Below the pieces are notes generated by a model. The model did not search any database, was not told the DNA's origin, and worked only from the letters and a program-made list of their open reading frames with translations. Shown here one piece after another: positions 36,176-45,045 of a DNA stretch of 64,000 nucleotides (within the stretch, counting starts at the first letter, position 1; the number at the start of each line of letters is the position of its first letter). Made by a program: the position numbers and the translations under genes. The DNA comes from Moanibacter sp965226025 (GTDB taxonomy: Bacteria; Verrucomicrobiota; Verrucomicrobiia; Opitutales; UBA2987): positions 2,852,001-2,916,000 of the forward strand of contig CBDDCD010000002.1 in assembly GCA_965226025.1 (NCBI GenBank), written 5' to 3'.

Positions 36176-37597
36176 TCAACATATGGCTTGCATCTCCCAG
36201 CAATCGAGGCTCCTGACTCGTACGCTGCCGCCGTGGGCAAAGAGGCTGACGCCCAAGCTATCCGGACGCCGAGGATAGATCCGATTGGTAAAGCAGATGC
36301 GGCCGTTGACATACATCTCGATGACCGAATTGTCGACGAATACCTGCAGGCGCAACGCGTCCTCGTCCGCCAACGGCTCAAACGCACCCGACCTCTCACC
36401 TACAATGAGCTGCTTGCGAACGGCATCGTAGCCTACCGGCGTACCTTCCTCTCCATTCGGAGAACGGCGAACTAGTAGACCGAACGAGGTGGCGTCCAGC
36501 GGCTCGAACTCGACGACTATCTCCAGAGTCTTGCTTTCGATATCACGCAGGAGGTTCGGCGTCTCGGGCGCTATGACGACATCGTCGATGTGTACCCGGC
36601 TGCCGCGAAGGGTCTCGAGCTCTGGTGCGGGCCTCATGCCCAGCCGGCCGTCGGGTCGCAACGAGAGGATGCGAGGCAGGGTGAGAACGCCGTCCCACGG
36701 ATATCCTTCCGTGCCGCCGCCCTGGATCCAGCCCCAGAGGATGCGGCGGCCCTGGTCATCCTCCAGACCGTTCGGCGCATAGAAGTTGCGCAGACCGCCC
36801 AAATCGAGCTCGTGCCAGGACTCCGGAATGAAATGATGATCCCGATACGTGCCGATCGCGTAGCGCACGGAGTCGTATGGCGAGACGATAAGTACGTGCT
36901 TGTCGCCCAAGGGGAAGAAGTTAGGACACTCCCACATCTCTCCAAAACCGACACACAGCGGATGCATATACTCCCACCGGGTGAGATCCTGCGACCGGTA
37001 GAGCAGCGCGGTGCCGCCGTCTCCCGCGATGCCGGAGCCGATTATGATGTACCACGTGTCTGCCTCCCGCCATGCAAACGGGTCGCGAAACCCGACTAGG
37101 TCGTCCCTGGGTGGCCGAGCGACCACCGGATTGTCCGCATACTTGGTCCAGCTCACCATCCCATCATGACTGTGTGCAATACACTGGACTTCGGTCCGCT
37201 TTGCCGGCTCGCTGTCCAGCGGACTCATGCCCGTATAGAGAATGGTGGGCAAACCGTCGTGGACGACGCAGCAGCCGGAAGCTACGTGCCTCGTATCGTA
37301 GTCCTGTGGACCGTTGGTAAGCGCAATCGGCAGCCGTTCCCAGTGCGCCAGATCGCTGCTCTTGGCATGTCCCCACGAACACCGTTCCCCCGAATCATCG
37401 TACGGCTTGTGTTGGAAGAACAGGTGGTATTCGCCGTTGTACATCACCGGGCCGTTGGGGTCGCCGATCCATCGCGAAGCGCTCATCAGATGGTAGAACG
37501 GTCGCAGGGGATCGTGCGCCGCACGCGCGCCCGCTTCGGCCACGCTCGCATTGGCCTGGTCGATCAGCCGGCGGTGTTCAAAGTCAGCTCCAGCCAT
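36176..37597 (-). CDS. GH32 beta-fructosidase-type glycoside hydrolase
   Basis: 473 aa with all three catalytic motifs intact: WIGDPNGP (nucleophile Asp46), FRDPFAW (Asp172) and MWECPNFFPLGD (acid/base Glu223). Five-bladed propeller to about 340, then a beta-sandwich with DNSVIEMYVNGR. It should hydrolyse sucrose, levan or inulin-type fructosides. No signal peptide, so probably acts on imported oligosaccharides. It lies between the aldolase and Ldh genes on the same strand, though repeats separate it from the aldolase. Distinct from the altered GH32 protein at 9143. Confidence 0.85.
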   Translation of the reverse strand: MAGADFEHRRLIDQANASVAEAGARAAHDPLRPFYHLMSASRWIGDPNGPVMYNGEYHLFFQHKPYDDSGERCSWGHAKSSDLAHWERLPIALTNGPQDYDTRHVASGCCVVHDGLPTILYTGMSPLDSEPAKRTEVQCIAHSHDGMVSWTKYADNPVVARPPRDDLVGFRDPFAWREADTWYIIIGSGIAGDGGTALLYRSQDLTRWEYMHPLCVGFGEMWECPNFFPLGDKHVLIVSPYDSVRYAIGTYRDHHFIPESWHELDLGGLRNFYAPNGLEDDQGRRILWGWIQGGGTEGYPWDGVLTLPRILSLRPDGRLGMRPAPELETLRGSRVHIDDVVIAPETPNLLRDIESKTLEIVVEFEPLDATSFGLLVRRSPNGEEGTPVGYDAVRKQLIVGERSGAFEPLADEDALRLQVFVDNSVIEMYVNGRICFTNRIYPRRPDSLGVSLFAHGGSVRVRSLDCWEMQAIC

Positions 37598-37599
37598 CG

Positions 37600-37999
37600 G
37601 TTACCACTTCGGAACGGGTTCGACGGGCTCACCGGAGCCCGGATCAATCGAGTTAGAAACTGAGTTGCGATCGATTCTACACATCGTCCTCCTCCTCGTT
37701 CTCGTCCTCGTCCTCGAAGCAGTTCGGAGCAAAGGCACTAAAGTCCGAATAAAAGGGAATGTTCAGTCAGAGCGTATGGCAAGATTGTACAGTTACCTTT
37801 TTTGGTTAGACCGATTCGTAGAGATCGCTGCGCTCCGAGGACGAGCACGAGAACGAGGAGGAGGACGATTTCTACAAATTGCGCTCTCGAAAGGAGGGAA
37901 ACTCACCCTCCGAAAACCCGTTGAAAACCCTGAGCCTATGTCGAAGGGAATCAGCAGTGAACGCCATCCTGGTTTGGGCAACACGCCCCTAAAGCCCGG
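37600..37999. repeat. Mosaic of dispersed repeats
   Basis: 37618-37650 (GTTCGACGGGCTCACCGG) is an inverted match to 54058-54098. Arms ATCGTCCTCCTCCTCGTTCT (about 37684) and its inverse (about 37851-37870) form an inverted repeat spaced 130 bp. 37845-37975 resembles 11125-11240. No gene is supported. Confidence 0.55.
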
Positions 38000-38171
38000 C
38001 TAGGAATCTGTCGGACTTTGAATTTCGCAACAGACATGAACGTTAGATCGGGCAGTGAAGGGCCTAAATTGCAGGTCAGTTCATTCCGACAGATTCCTTT
38101 TGCTAGCAGTCTGTCGGACGGCCCTCGCTACTTGCACAGCAATCAAACGTCAAAGTCCGTCAGATTGCTAG
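38000..38171. repeat. 172-bp double palindrome, inverted copy of 4103-4274
   Basis: 107-bp unit (38000-38106) then 69-bp unit (38103-38171), sharing CTAG, with the junction TTCCTTTTGCTAGCAGTCTG. Read on the minus strand, the order, length and junction equal those of the element at 4103. The end overlaps the last codons and stop of the aldolase gene. Confidence 0.85.
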
Positions 38172-38951
38172 CTCGTGGACGGGCTTACCATGATGTACGA
38201 TATCGACGAGGGCCTGAGTCGTCTTGGTTGGGTCTTCGCTCTGCCAGACGTTGCGTCCAAGCGCGACCCCGGCAGCGCCGCACGCCATAGCGTCTGCCAC
38301 CATCTCCAGGAATTCACGCATTGTATCCTTCCGGGGACCACCGGCGATCACCAGAGGCACTGGACAGCCGTCGACGAGGGCTTGAAAGGAGTCGCGGTCG
38401 CCGGTATACGAGGTCTTGACGATGTCGGCGCCGAGCTCGGCGCCGGCACGAGCGGCCAGTAGCTCGACGGCGTTGCCCTGATCCGCCAGCGCCTCATCGG
38501 TGGGATACAGCATCGCGAGCAACGGCATGCCCCAACGCGCGCATTCGTCAGCCACCCGTCCCGCGTTGTTCACCATATCCCGTTCCTGAGGTGATCCGAC
38601 CATGATCTGGACGGAAACGGCGTCCGCGCCGTTGCGCACGGCATGCTCGACGCTGCTGATCAGCGTCAGGTCGTTGCCATCGCTTATGGCGTTGGTAACG
38701 TTGAAGATTGCGCCGCACCGATTCATGTACTCCCTGTAGAGACAGGCCGCCAGACCAGGGTTGAAGATCACACCGTTTGCGCCACCGGCGACGACCTGGC
38801 GTACAGTCTCCCTGGGGTCTCCGAGACCGGCAATCGGCCCCAAGAGAATGCCATGGTCGAGAGGTATCAGGACCGTCTTACCCGTCTCCGGGTTGACGAT
38901 GCGGTTATACCGAACGGTCTTCCCGACATCCACGAATGGGTCTATCTGCAT
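38160..38951 (-). CDS. DhnA-type class I aldolase
   Basis: 263 aa. IPLDHGILLGP (29-39), Schiff-base Lys179 in ADIVKTSYTGD, and the phosphate-binding end VIAGGPRKD (about 204) and GVALGRNVWQ, all typical of the DeoC/LacD/FbaB (DhnA) aldolases. Possible substrates are fructose-1-phosphate, fructose-bisphosphate or a related ketose phosphate. Upstream on the same strand is a PfkB kinase, and downstream a fructosidase, so a ketose-phosphate aldolase is the simplest reading. The last four codons and TGA come from the palindromic element, so the native C-terminus may have been altered. Confidence 0.8.
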   Translation of the reverse strand: MQIDPFVDVGKTVRYNRIVNPETGKTVLIPLDHGILLGPIAGLGDPRETVRQVVAGGANGVIFNPGLAACLYREYMNRCGAIFNVTNAISDGNDLTLISSVEHAVRNGADAVSVQIMVGSPQERDMVNNAGRVADECARWGMPLLAMLYPTDEALADQGNAVELLAARAGAELGADIVKTSYTGDRDSFQALVDGCPVPLVIAGGPRKDTMREFLEMVADAMACGAAGVALGRNVWQSEDPTKTTQALVDIVHHGKPVHELAI

Positions 38952-39004
38952 ACCAGATTCCTTTCGATTAAGCGATTCCTGTCAGCTCGGCCCGGCGGCT
39001 ATTG

Positions 39005-39116
39005 CGTCGCCGGATCAGTCGGGGCTGAAACTTCAATTGAAGGTTCCACAATTCTGCCACTTGTTAGTACCGAAAGGCCATCCGAAAATCCGCATGTACA
39101 ATGAAGTTTCAGGTTA
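39005..39116. repeat. Dispersed repeat, AAACTTC family
   Basis: Begins near GATCAGTCGGGGCTGAAACT and ends CGAAAATCCGCATGTACAAT; the same two ends, in the same order, bound the 57-kb copy (57685-57835), which has a 50-bp palindrome inside. It lies between the kinase and aldolase genes. Confidence 0.6.
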
Positions 39117-40034
39117 AACAAAAGACTCGGCATTTCGGTCCTTCAGGAAGGCGAGGGCTTCAGGGAGCGTCGGAATGCCCAAACGGCCGCCGAGCTTTCT
39201 ACATTTCATAGCCGCTACCGCCGATGCGAATGTGGCGGCCTTTTCGAAGGGCCAGTCCCGCAGCATGCCGAAGATGAAGGCCCCATGAAACACATCGCCT
39301 GCACCGGTGGTGTCGACGACGTCCACGGTAAACGCCGGCGTATGGAAAAGGCGGCCATCGGCGTAACAGACACTGCCCTCTTCACCGAGGGTAAGCGCAA
39401 CGACGGCAGGACCGTAGGAGCGCATTGTGCCGATGGCCCGTTCCGGATCATCCGTGCCGGTGAAGCGCTCGGCGAAGCCTTTCGATGGAATCAGAATGTT
39501 GGTTAGCTCGATGAGTCGATCTACGTCTTGGTCATAGGCCATCACGTCAGCGTCCAGCACGACCGTTACACCGGCGCTCCGCGCGCGGCGTGCCGCGTCC
39601 AACACCGCCTGGCGGAAGGTCCCATCAAGATGCAGATATTTGGCTTTCTCGATGACCCCTGGCTGAACCTCGCTCGGCTGAAGTTCGGAGGCAGTAGGTT
39701 TATCCCCCACAATCGTCCGCTTGCCCGTCGCCTGATCCACCATCACCATGCTGGCGAGCGAGCTAGCGCCAGGCTCTACGATCATGTGGCTGGTATCGAC
39801 ACCGTAGTGATCGAACTCGTGTTTGATAAAGTAGCCCACGGGATCGTCGCCGATCTTGCCGATGTAGGCCACGGTAGCTCCCAGCTTGGCAAGCGTCACC
39901 AGCGCCGTGGCCACTTCTCCGCCGCCCTGCTGGGTCGATTCGAGCATTTCGATTTCTTCGTCAAGCCCCGGTATGTGAGGCACAACCCCGAAGAAATCCA
40001 GACAACTGCAACCCAGACCGACTACATCAAACAT
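39114..40034 (-). CDS. PfkB-family carbohydrate kinase
   Basis: Start ATG at 40034 with a purine-rich GCAGGAT just upstream; the longer frame to 40142 runs into repeat DNA. 306 aa. N-terminal substrate motif GGGEVATALVTLAKLG (GG-x-x-x-N-variant) and C-terminal VVDTTGAGDVFHGAF, with the catalytic Asp of TGAGD and its anion hole. Members phosphorylate fructose, ribose, ketohexose phosphates or nucleosides. With the adjacent aldolase and the GH32 gene, a fructokinase or 1-phosphofructokinase-like role is likely; sulfofructose kinase is a less supported option. Confidence 0.85.
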   Translation of the reverse strand: MFDVVGLGCSCLDFFGVVPHIPGLDEEIEMLESTQQGGGEVATALVTLAKLGATVAYIGKIGDDPVGYFIKHEFDHYGVDTSHMIVEPGASSLASMVMVDQATGKRTIVGDKPTASELQPSEVQPGVIEKAKYLHLDGTFRQAVLDAARRARSAGVTVVLDADVMAYDQDVDRLIELTNILIPSKGFAERFTGTDDPERAIGTMRSYGPAVVALTLGEEGSVCYADGRLFHTPAFTVDVVDTTGAGDVFHGAFIFGMLRDWPFEKAATFASAVAAMKCRKLGGRLGIPTLPEALAFLKDRNAESFV

Positions 40035-40044
40035 ATCCTGCCTG

Positions 40045-40330
40045 CGATGGGCCTCGCTGGTGTAACTGATAAGAAATCGCTTTTCTGGCGGCCCGCTGGG
40101 ACCGATTTGAAACTTCACTGCCGTTGCGGACTTTGCGGCCATCCGCGGCTCCAGCCAATTGGCCGAAACATGGAACCGACGGGGAAAGTTTCAAACCCCG
40201 ATTGATTCGGTTCCGAAGTGGCAACCGGCAGCTGGAGCTGACCTGAAGAAGCGCGTTTACGGTGAAGACAGTAGCTGAAGCGGGCTGGATGCGTCAAGGC
40301 GAACGACGAAGTCCCCTCCGTGCGGTCCGG
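40045..40330. repeat. Dispersed repeat shared with 62036-62165 and 53990-54190
   Basis: AACTGATAAGAAATCGCTTT (40064) and AGCTGACCTGAAGAAGCGCG to TCCCCTCCGT (about 40233-40322) recur at 62036-62165 with few changes; the middle (CATGGAACCGACGGGGAAAG) recurs at about 54030. It supplies the DNA upstream of the PfkB gene, so it may carry its promoter. Confidence 0.65.
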
Positions 40331-40354
40331 GCAGCCCCGGACCGCCTGGTGGAG

Positions 40355-40505
40355 CGAACCCGCAATCAATCGACAAGGTTCGCGATAAGGTTTGGGTCCC
40401 GTTGAGCGGGATTGCTCCGCTGAGTTCGTACAGGTAGGTTGGAGGAAGTGAGATGCCCGAAGGGCGGAAGGAACTTGGGTTTCCCCTGGTAACCTTGTCG
40501 CGAAC
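40355..40505. repeat. Inverted repeat with CGACAAGGTTCGCG arms
   Basis: CGACAAGGTTCGCGATAAGG near 40370 pairs with CCTTGTCGCGAACCTTGTCG near 40492-40511. Related in sequence to the GAGACAAGGTT repeats at 12.2 and 18.1 kb. No gene between the arms. Confidence 0.5.
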
Positions 40506-40539
40506 CTTGTCGGCCGCAAGCTTATGATTACCAGTCTAT

Positions 40540-40950
40540 TATGTCACCGAATTGCCAATGGGTCATCATGAGGCAGGTCTTCTCATCGGCCAGGAAATGG
40601 CGCACTACGACCGGGTCGGGGCTTCAGGGCCAGCCCCTTGTCGTCCCGGCCCCCTGGAAAGAGCCGGAACCACCTTCTTGCTACTTCCTCTGCCGACCAC
40701 CGACCCACCGCGAGCGGATCGCTCTTCAGCACCACGTGAAGGTGGTTGGACATCACCGTGTAAGCACAAACCTCAACGGTGAATAGAGCCGACAGTTCAC
40801 GCACGCGACTGCGGATCCACCCCCTTCCGATGCTCGTAGTCCCTGCCGCTGTAAGAATCGAAGCCGCACAGAAAAGCTCGCCGCACACAACGGGAGATGC
40901 AGTGATAGATTCCGGCCTCGTTCTCCGGAACCACAGTTCGACGTGCCATG
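40540..40950 (-). pseudogene. RAYT-type Y1 transposase, frameshifted N-terminal fragment
   Basis: From ATG near 40950 the minus strand reads MARRTVVPENEAGIYHCISR, then a G-run frameshift near 40815 and ALFTVEVCAYTVMSNHLHVV, matching the intact protein at 50993 (MARRTVVLENEPGIYHCISR; CAYAAMSNHLHLV). It keeps the HUH motif (NHLH) but ends after about 130 codons, before the catalytic Tyr region. The upstream palindrome with TGAACATATATTCA at 40970-40986 is also shared with the intact copy. Confidence 0.75.
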
Positions 40951-41168
40951 GTCACTCGAGAATGATTAGTGAATATATGTTCACTTTAGGTCAAGCTCTT
41001 TTCCCACGAAATATGGATGTCCTAGAAATCTCCTAATCTCTTCCGCTGGGATGCGGATTTGCGGGTGCCGAAACCCGGAGCATGAGCAACAAACTTACCT
41101 TGCGGTTTCGACGCAGAGCAGGAGACATCCTCAATTAAGCGGGACAAAAGCCAAAATAAACACAATTA

Positions 41169-41186
41169 GTTGACATATCTGTCAAC
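41169..41186. promoter_or_regulatory. Palindromic operator candidate before the AbiE-type pair
   Basis: GTTGACATATCTGTCAAC: 7-bp perfect arms. TTGACA inside it could be a -35 hexamer, with TAACTT 17 bases on as a weak -10, and the ATG of the toxin-like gene lies 38 bases after the palindrome. AbiEi antitoxins are known to bind inverted repeats at their promoter, which fits. Confidence 0.5.
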
Positions 41187-41223
41187 TATGCGTAACTTAT
41201 ATTCTCCCTGATCAACGACTATA

Positions 41224-41982
41224 ATGTACGATGCAAGGCAGTATGTTGAACTCTTCCACCTGCTGTTCCTGGACTTCCTCGGACGCAAGTTGGACATGAG
41301 GCGCTATGTCCTTAAGGGCGGATGTAATTTGCGGTTCTTCATGAAAAGTCTTCGGTATTCAGAGGACATGGACATCGATATCCAGGGCATCTCGAAGCAG
41401 AAGCTGGCCGATACGGTTGACGCCATTTTGAATTCCAGGTCGTTCACTCAAATCCTACAGATCAATGAAATGGCGATCGAGCGATATTCGGCACCGAAGC
41501 AGACGGAGACGACACAACGGTGGAAGATGCTGCTCAATATAGCGGGCGTGGGTGTCCTCTTGAATACAAAGGTCGAGTTTTCGCGGCGGGGAGTGAGTCA
41601 CGATTACGCCTTTGAGGCTATTGACCCTCTGCTGGTCGGCACATATTCGCTAACACCGTTTCTGGCGAACCACTATACGTCTCAGGCGGCATACCGGCAG
41701 AAGTTGGAAGCGTTGATCACAAGATCAGTGACGCAGGCACGGGATGTTTTTGATCTCTTTCTATTACTGTCTACGGGCGTCGATTTGCGACTCGAAAACT
41801 TTGATTTGAACGAGCGTCTCGGCGAGGCGGCATCGAACGCAATGTCCATCACATTTGATGTATTCAAAGGGCAAGTCCTCTCCTACCTGCATCCCGATTA
41901 CCAGAAAAACTATGATTCACACGATGTGTGGGACGGAATGGTCCTTAAAGTGGTCGGGGCTATTGAGGAAGCGGCGCAATGA
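41224..41982 (+). CDS. AbiEii-like nucleotidyltransferase toxin
   Basis: 252 aa. VLKGGCNLRFFMKSLRYSEDMDIDI (about 31-55) contains the GG-x12-D-x-D core of the AbiEii/DUF1814 nucleotidyltransferase fold, and ARDVFDLFLLLS (about 178) is the conserved C-terminal helix. Family toxins transfer nucleotides to tRNA or bind GTP and stop growth, including in phage-infected cells. The stop overlaps the start of the antitoxin gene (ATGA). In known abiE operons the antitoxin comes first, so the order here is reversed. Complete. Confidence 0.75.
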   Translation: MYDARQYVELFHLLFLDFLGRKLDMRRYVLKGGCNLRFFMKSLRYSEDMDIDIQGISKQKLADTVDAILNSRSFTQILQINEMAIERYSAPKQTETTQRWKMLLNIAGVGVLLNTKVEFSRRGVSHDYAFEAIDPLLVGTYSLTPFLANHYTSQAAYRQKLEALITRSVTQARDVFDLFLLLSTGVDLRLENFDLNERLGEAASNAMSITFDVFKGQVLSYLHPDYQKNYDSHDVWDGMVLKVVGAIEEAAQ

Positions 41983-42596
41983 GGCTCGACGAGGCACTGG
42001 CTCGGATTCGAGAGACGGGACAGATTGTCATGCGATCGGCCGACGCGATCGCGCTCCTGGATGTGAACAAGGACCACGCCAGCCAAATCCTCTCTCGCCT
42101 GGCAGGGTCCGGGCATGTCCGGCGACTCAAAAGGGGGCTGTGGGTCATCACCGAGACGCGAGATCCGCTACCGCTTGCCGAATATCTGACCGCTCCCTAT
42201 CCGTCCTACCTATCGCTTCAGACGGCACTCTATCACCACGGATTGGTTTCGCAGATACCTGCTGTGATTTACTGTGTGTCGCCGGCACGGTCACGGGTCT
42301 ATACCACACCTGTCGGAACATTCTCGGTACACCGCATCTCTGAGCGTTTTTTCTGCGGATATCAAAGACTCGGTAACAGCGGTGCGAAGATTGCGTCGGC
42401 GGAGAAGGCCCTCTTGGATTTTCTTTACTTGAGTTCCACCAAGACAAGGCTCTTCGCCGCTTTGCCCGAATTGAATCTATCCGAAAGCTTCAGTTTCCGA
42501 AAGGCTCAGCGATTTCTGCTCCGCATCCCGTCACGGCAACGTCGAACGATGGTGAAGAACAAGCTTCGCGTCCTCGAAAGAGCTTCAATCTTGTGA
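41979..42596 (+). CDS. AbiEi-like winged-helix antitoxin
   Basis: 205 aa. An N-terminal winged helix (about 5-55: ASQILSRLAGSGHVRRLKRGLW) is followed by the AbiEi antitoxin core: YPSYLSLQTALYHHGLVSQIP (about 75-95) and IASAEKALLDFLYL (about 148). It should neutralise the preceding nucleotidyltransferase and repress their shared promoter, possibly at the 41169 palindrome. Overlaps the toxin gene by four bases. Followed immediately by a truncated CoA-transferase fragment. Confidence 0.75.
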   Translation: MRLDEALARIRETGQIVMRSADAIALLDVNKDHASQILSRLAGSGHVRRLKRGLWVITETRDPLPLAEYLTAPYPSYLSLQTALYHHGLVSQIPAVIYCVSPARSRVYTTPVGTFSVHRISERFFCGYQRLGNSGAKIASAEKALLDFLYLSSTKTRLFAALPELNLSESFSFRKAQRFLLRIPSRQRRTMVKNKLRVLERASIL

Positions 42597-42597
42597 A

Positions 42598-42995
42598 ATG
42601 AAGCAACCTGCTCAAGCTCTGGAAGGCCTACGCGTCCTTGATTTTTCCCATGTCTACCAGGGTCCCGTCGGGACTCAGCTCTTGGCTGATTTTGGGGCCG
42701 ACGTAATCAAAGTCGAACGTCCGGCAGGTGGCGATTGGAGCCGAGCCTGGGGCCCCTTCGTCAAGGGTGTTTCACTTCCCTTTGCCAATCTCAACCGCAA
42801 TAAGCGGTCGATCGCGATCGACCTCACAGCCCCTACGATCTCGAATGCGAAGAATTCTGGTGGACGACGTCAGCGTTTCAGCCGGTGACCTTCTACTCCT
42901 TCAAGCGAGGCACCTTCAATTTCTACTTCGTTGGGAGTTCCAATCCCCGCAGCTTCGTCGACCTGCAGACGGAGGCGTTCTGGACGAAGCCGTGA
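42598..42995 (+). pseudogene. Truncated CaiB/BaiF CoA-transferase joined to an unknown gene end
   Basis: The first 78 codons (LEGLRVLDFSHVYQGPVGTQ, then ADFGADVIKVERPAGGDW and NRNKRSIAIDL) are the N-terminal nucleotide-binding part of class III CoA-transferases. At about 42832 the sequence changes and another frame, reading LECEEFWWTTSAFQPVTFYS and ending AFWTKP-stop at 42995, is the C-terminal end of a different, unidentified protein. Neither is complete. It resembles the patchwork at 28.4 and 30.3 kb. From here to 43269 nothing else is recognisable. Confidence 0.6.
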
Positions 42996-43269
42996 TAAGA
43001 GTATGAGTTTGTGGGATCGAGTTTCCGCCCCCTTTAAACGGCAAGGTCGCTCGGGTGCTTCCTTGCAGTTGAGTCAGACTACGGGAATGTCCTACCCCAT
43101 GCCTTGGTCTCTGTCTTTACGCCTATCAGTGCCGGTGCATGTCGCACGAACACCAGGCACCCCAATCATTTGGCAAAGCCCCAGGTAACATATGATCACA
43201 GAGCGAATCAGATAGTGTTCATTCGCGAATGCTTCGCCAGCGCATACCCCCGACGAATCAGTGGAAGAA

Positions 43270-43296
43270 GGTTGGATCTTTCAGAAAGATCCAACC
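43270..43296. terminator. Perfect 12-bp hairpin
   Basis: GGTTGGATCTTT and AAAGATCCAACC pair perfectly around CAG. No T run follows on either strand. It lies about 65 bases beyond the stop of the minus-strand TonB-C gene, where a terminator is expected. Confidence 0.45.
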
Positions 43297-43359
43297 GCTC
43301 CTTGAGACTATGCGGTCCTGATCGGAGACTGACGATATCGGTGGTGAACAGGCCATCAG

Positions 43360-44931
43360 TCACTCAACGCCGACTTCCACCGGAAATCGGACCACACATT
43401 CGATTGGCCGGCCATCCCGCAGCTTGGGCAAGAAGAGCCATTCTCTAATGGAGCCTTCAATGGTCGAGATTGTTGCGTCGTCGAAATCGCCTTTGATGTA
43501 GACCTCATCGACCAGGCCGCTGCGATCAATTGCCACCTTTGCGATCACCTGCAGACCGGCCTTGAAGGCATCGGGCGGCATGCCAATCAGCGGTGGGTAA
43601 ACGCGGAACTTCAATGCCATCCTATTGGCTCCAGGATTCTCTTTGAGGTGGCGCTCTACTGCATTTCGATGCTCCCAGCGATCCAACCTGTCGAAAAAGA
43701 GAGATGCTAAAGGTGTGTCCGAAGTCTTGATCTCCTGACCGTTCGAAAACAGCATAATAAAAAAAGATGTCGGTTTCCGAGTCTCTAAGACGGGAATGCG
43801 AATTGAGATGTGTGTCTCATCGTCAGCGGCGACCGCACCGATCTCTTTGAAGGAGAATCCGCATAGGGGTTTTCTTTCGTATTCCAAGAGAAAGTCCCTT
43901 TCGAATGTCACCAAAACGGCATAGCAGTTTCTCAACGTTCGGTCAGGAACAAGATCCGCACGGAATTCCCCGGTTACTTGGTAATACATCCTCCGAGTCT
44001 CAAGTTGAACCAGTGCCTGCCCAGGAATTGAGCTCGGTCGGTAGGCCATACCGCCGAGTTCTCCTATTTCGCGGATTTTATGCTTTTGTCTCTCGTCCAC
44101 GATCATGATTCGTCCTCCCGAAAAATTGGGAGCCTTTAGTAGACGAAAACGGAATCGTGGCGGCACTTTGCGGCGGGTTCCATCCTCCTCCATAACTGGA
44201 CGCTTTCCCAAGACGGCGACGACGGGATACTCCTCCGAACGGTGGTACGCAGCAATCCGGGTCGGATGAGGCGGGATCACGCGGCGTTCCTCTTCGGGTT
44301 GATCTGCGGCTCGCGCGTGAGGAGTAGAGTCTTCAATAAGAAAAGCTATTGCTGCGGTGTTTCGCGAGGAAAACCTCTCAACAGCGACCCAAATGTACTT
44401 GGCCCAGTCCGGATCCTTGCTGTAGAGCTCTCTATACACTTCAATCGCAAATTGGGTCTTTCCAAATTCGATTGCAGGGATTATTATCGCAGCCATCAGA
44501 ACCGCATCGCCCTCATTCTCTAATCTCTTTTTGATGGTGTTATAGGATAGCCTCTTGCCCGCATGAAGGTGGGGCCGACCACCGTGCCGTTTCGGATCGA
44601 TGACCGCGATTTTGATAGAGTTTACATAGTGGGCCGCTCGGTCTTCATCTGCATATTCGGTGAAGCTCTTGGCCTTGTTGTTCTTTTCGTAGAGCCATTC
44701 GACGTAGTCGCGAAACTGATTCCGGCACTGCTTTATCGTCTTATCGGATAGCTTCTCGCCCGAGAGAACTCTCTTTGCCGTCACGTCCCAGTGGCGTTCC
44801 AATTCGCCCACCGCACTGGCGCTGAACTGTAAAGGTTCCGGTGCTCTCTCCTGGCTTTCGCCGATGGACAGACTGAATGGCAGCAAGAGAACGCTGACTA
44901 TTGCGATACGCGTTCCAAGCAGGATTCTCAT
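43360..44931 (-). CDS. Exported protein with TonB-like C-terminal domain
   Basis: I use ATG at 44931 because it places a signal peptide at the start (RILLGTRIAIVSVLLLPFSL); the longer frame to 45000 has no advantage. 523 aa. The last 90 residues (VIAKVAIDRSGLVDEVYIKG, then REWLFLPKLRDGRPIECVV) match the TonB C-terminal fold, here after a long soluble domain instead of a membrane anchor and Pro-rich linker. Predicted periplasmic. The central part (about 60-400) is unassigned. Function unknown; partner receptor not in this window. Confidence 0.6.
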   Translation of the reverse strand: MRILLGTRIAIVSVLLLPFSLSIGESQERAPEPLQFSASAVGELERHWDVTAKRVLSGEKLSDKTIKQCRNQFRDYVEWLYEKNNKAKSFTEYADEDRAAHYVNSIKIAVIDPKRHGGRPHLHAGKRLSYNTIKKRLENEGDAVLMAAIIIPAIEFGKTQFAIEVYRELYSKDPDWAKYIWVAVERFSSRNTAAIAFLIEDSTPHARAADQPEEERRVIPPHPTRIAAYHRSEEYPVVAVLGKRPVMEEDGTRRKVPPRFRFRLLKAPNFSGGRIMIVDERQKHKIREIGELGGMAYRPSSIPGQALVQLETRRMYYQVTGEFRADLVPDRTLRNCYAVLVTFERDFLLEYERKPLCGFSFKEIGAVAADDETHISIRIPVLETRKPTSFFIMLFSNGQEIKTSDTPLASLFFDRLDRWEHRNAVERHLKENPGANRMALKFRVYPPLIGMPPDAFKAGLQVIAKVAIDRSGLVDEVYIKGDFDDATISTIEGSIREWLFLPKLRDGRPIECVVRFPVEVGVE

Positions 44932-45045
44932 CGATTGAAGACTAAGCGATTGCAAGCAAACCTTCACCGTTGAGAATACGTTTACGTTGAGACTGAGCAA
45001 CCGGAATCTCCGCGAACCCGGAGGGCAAAGAGCACCCCTTCCGCC

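Noticed and set aside
35076..40034. Sulfoquinovose degradation operon
   Set aside because: Kinase plus aldolase fits, but there is no GH31 sulfoquinovosidase or isomerase, and the linked hydrolase is a clear GH32 fructosidase.
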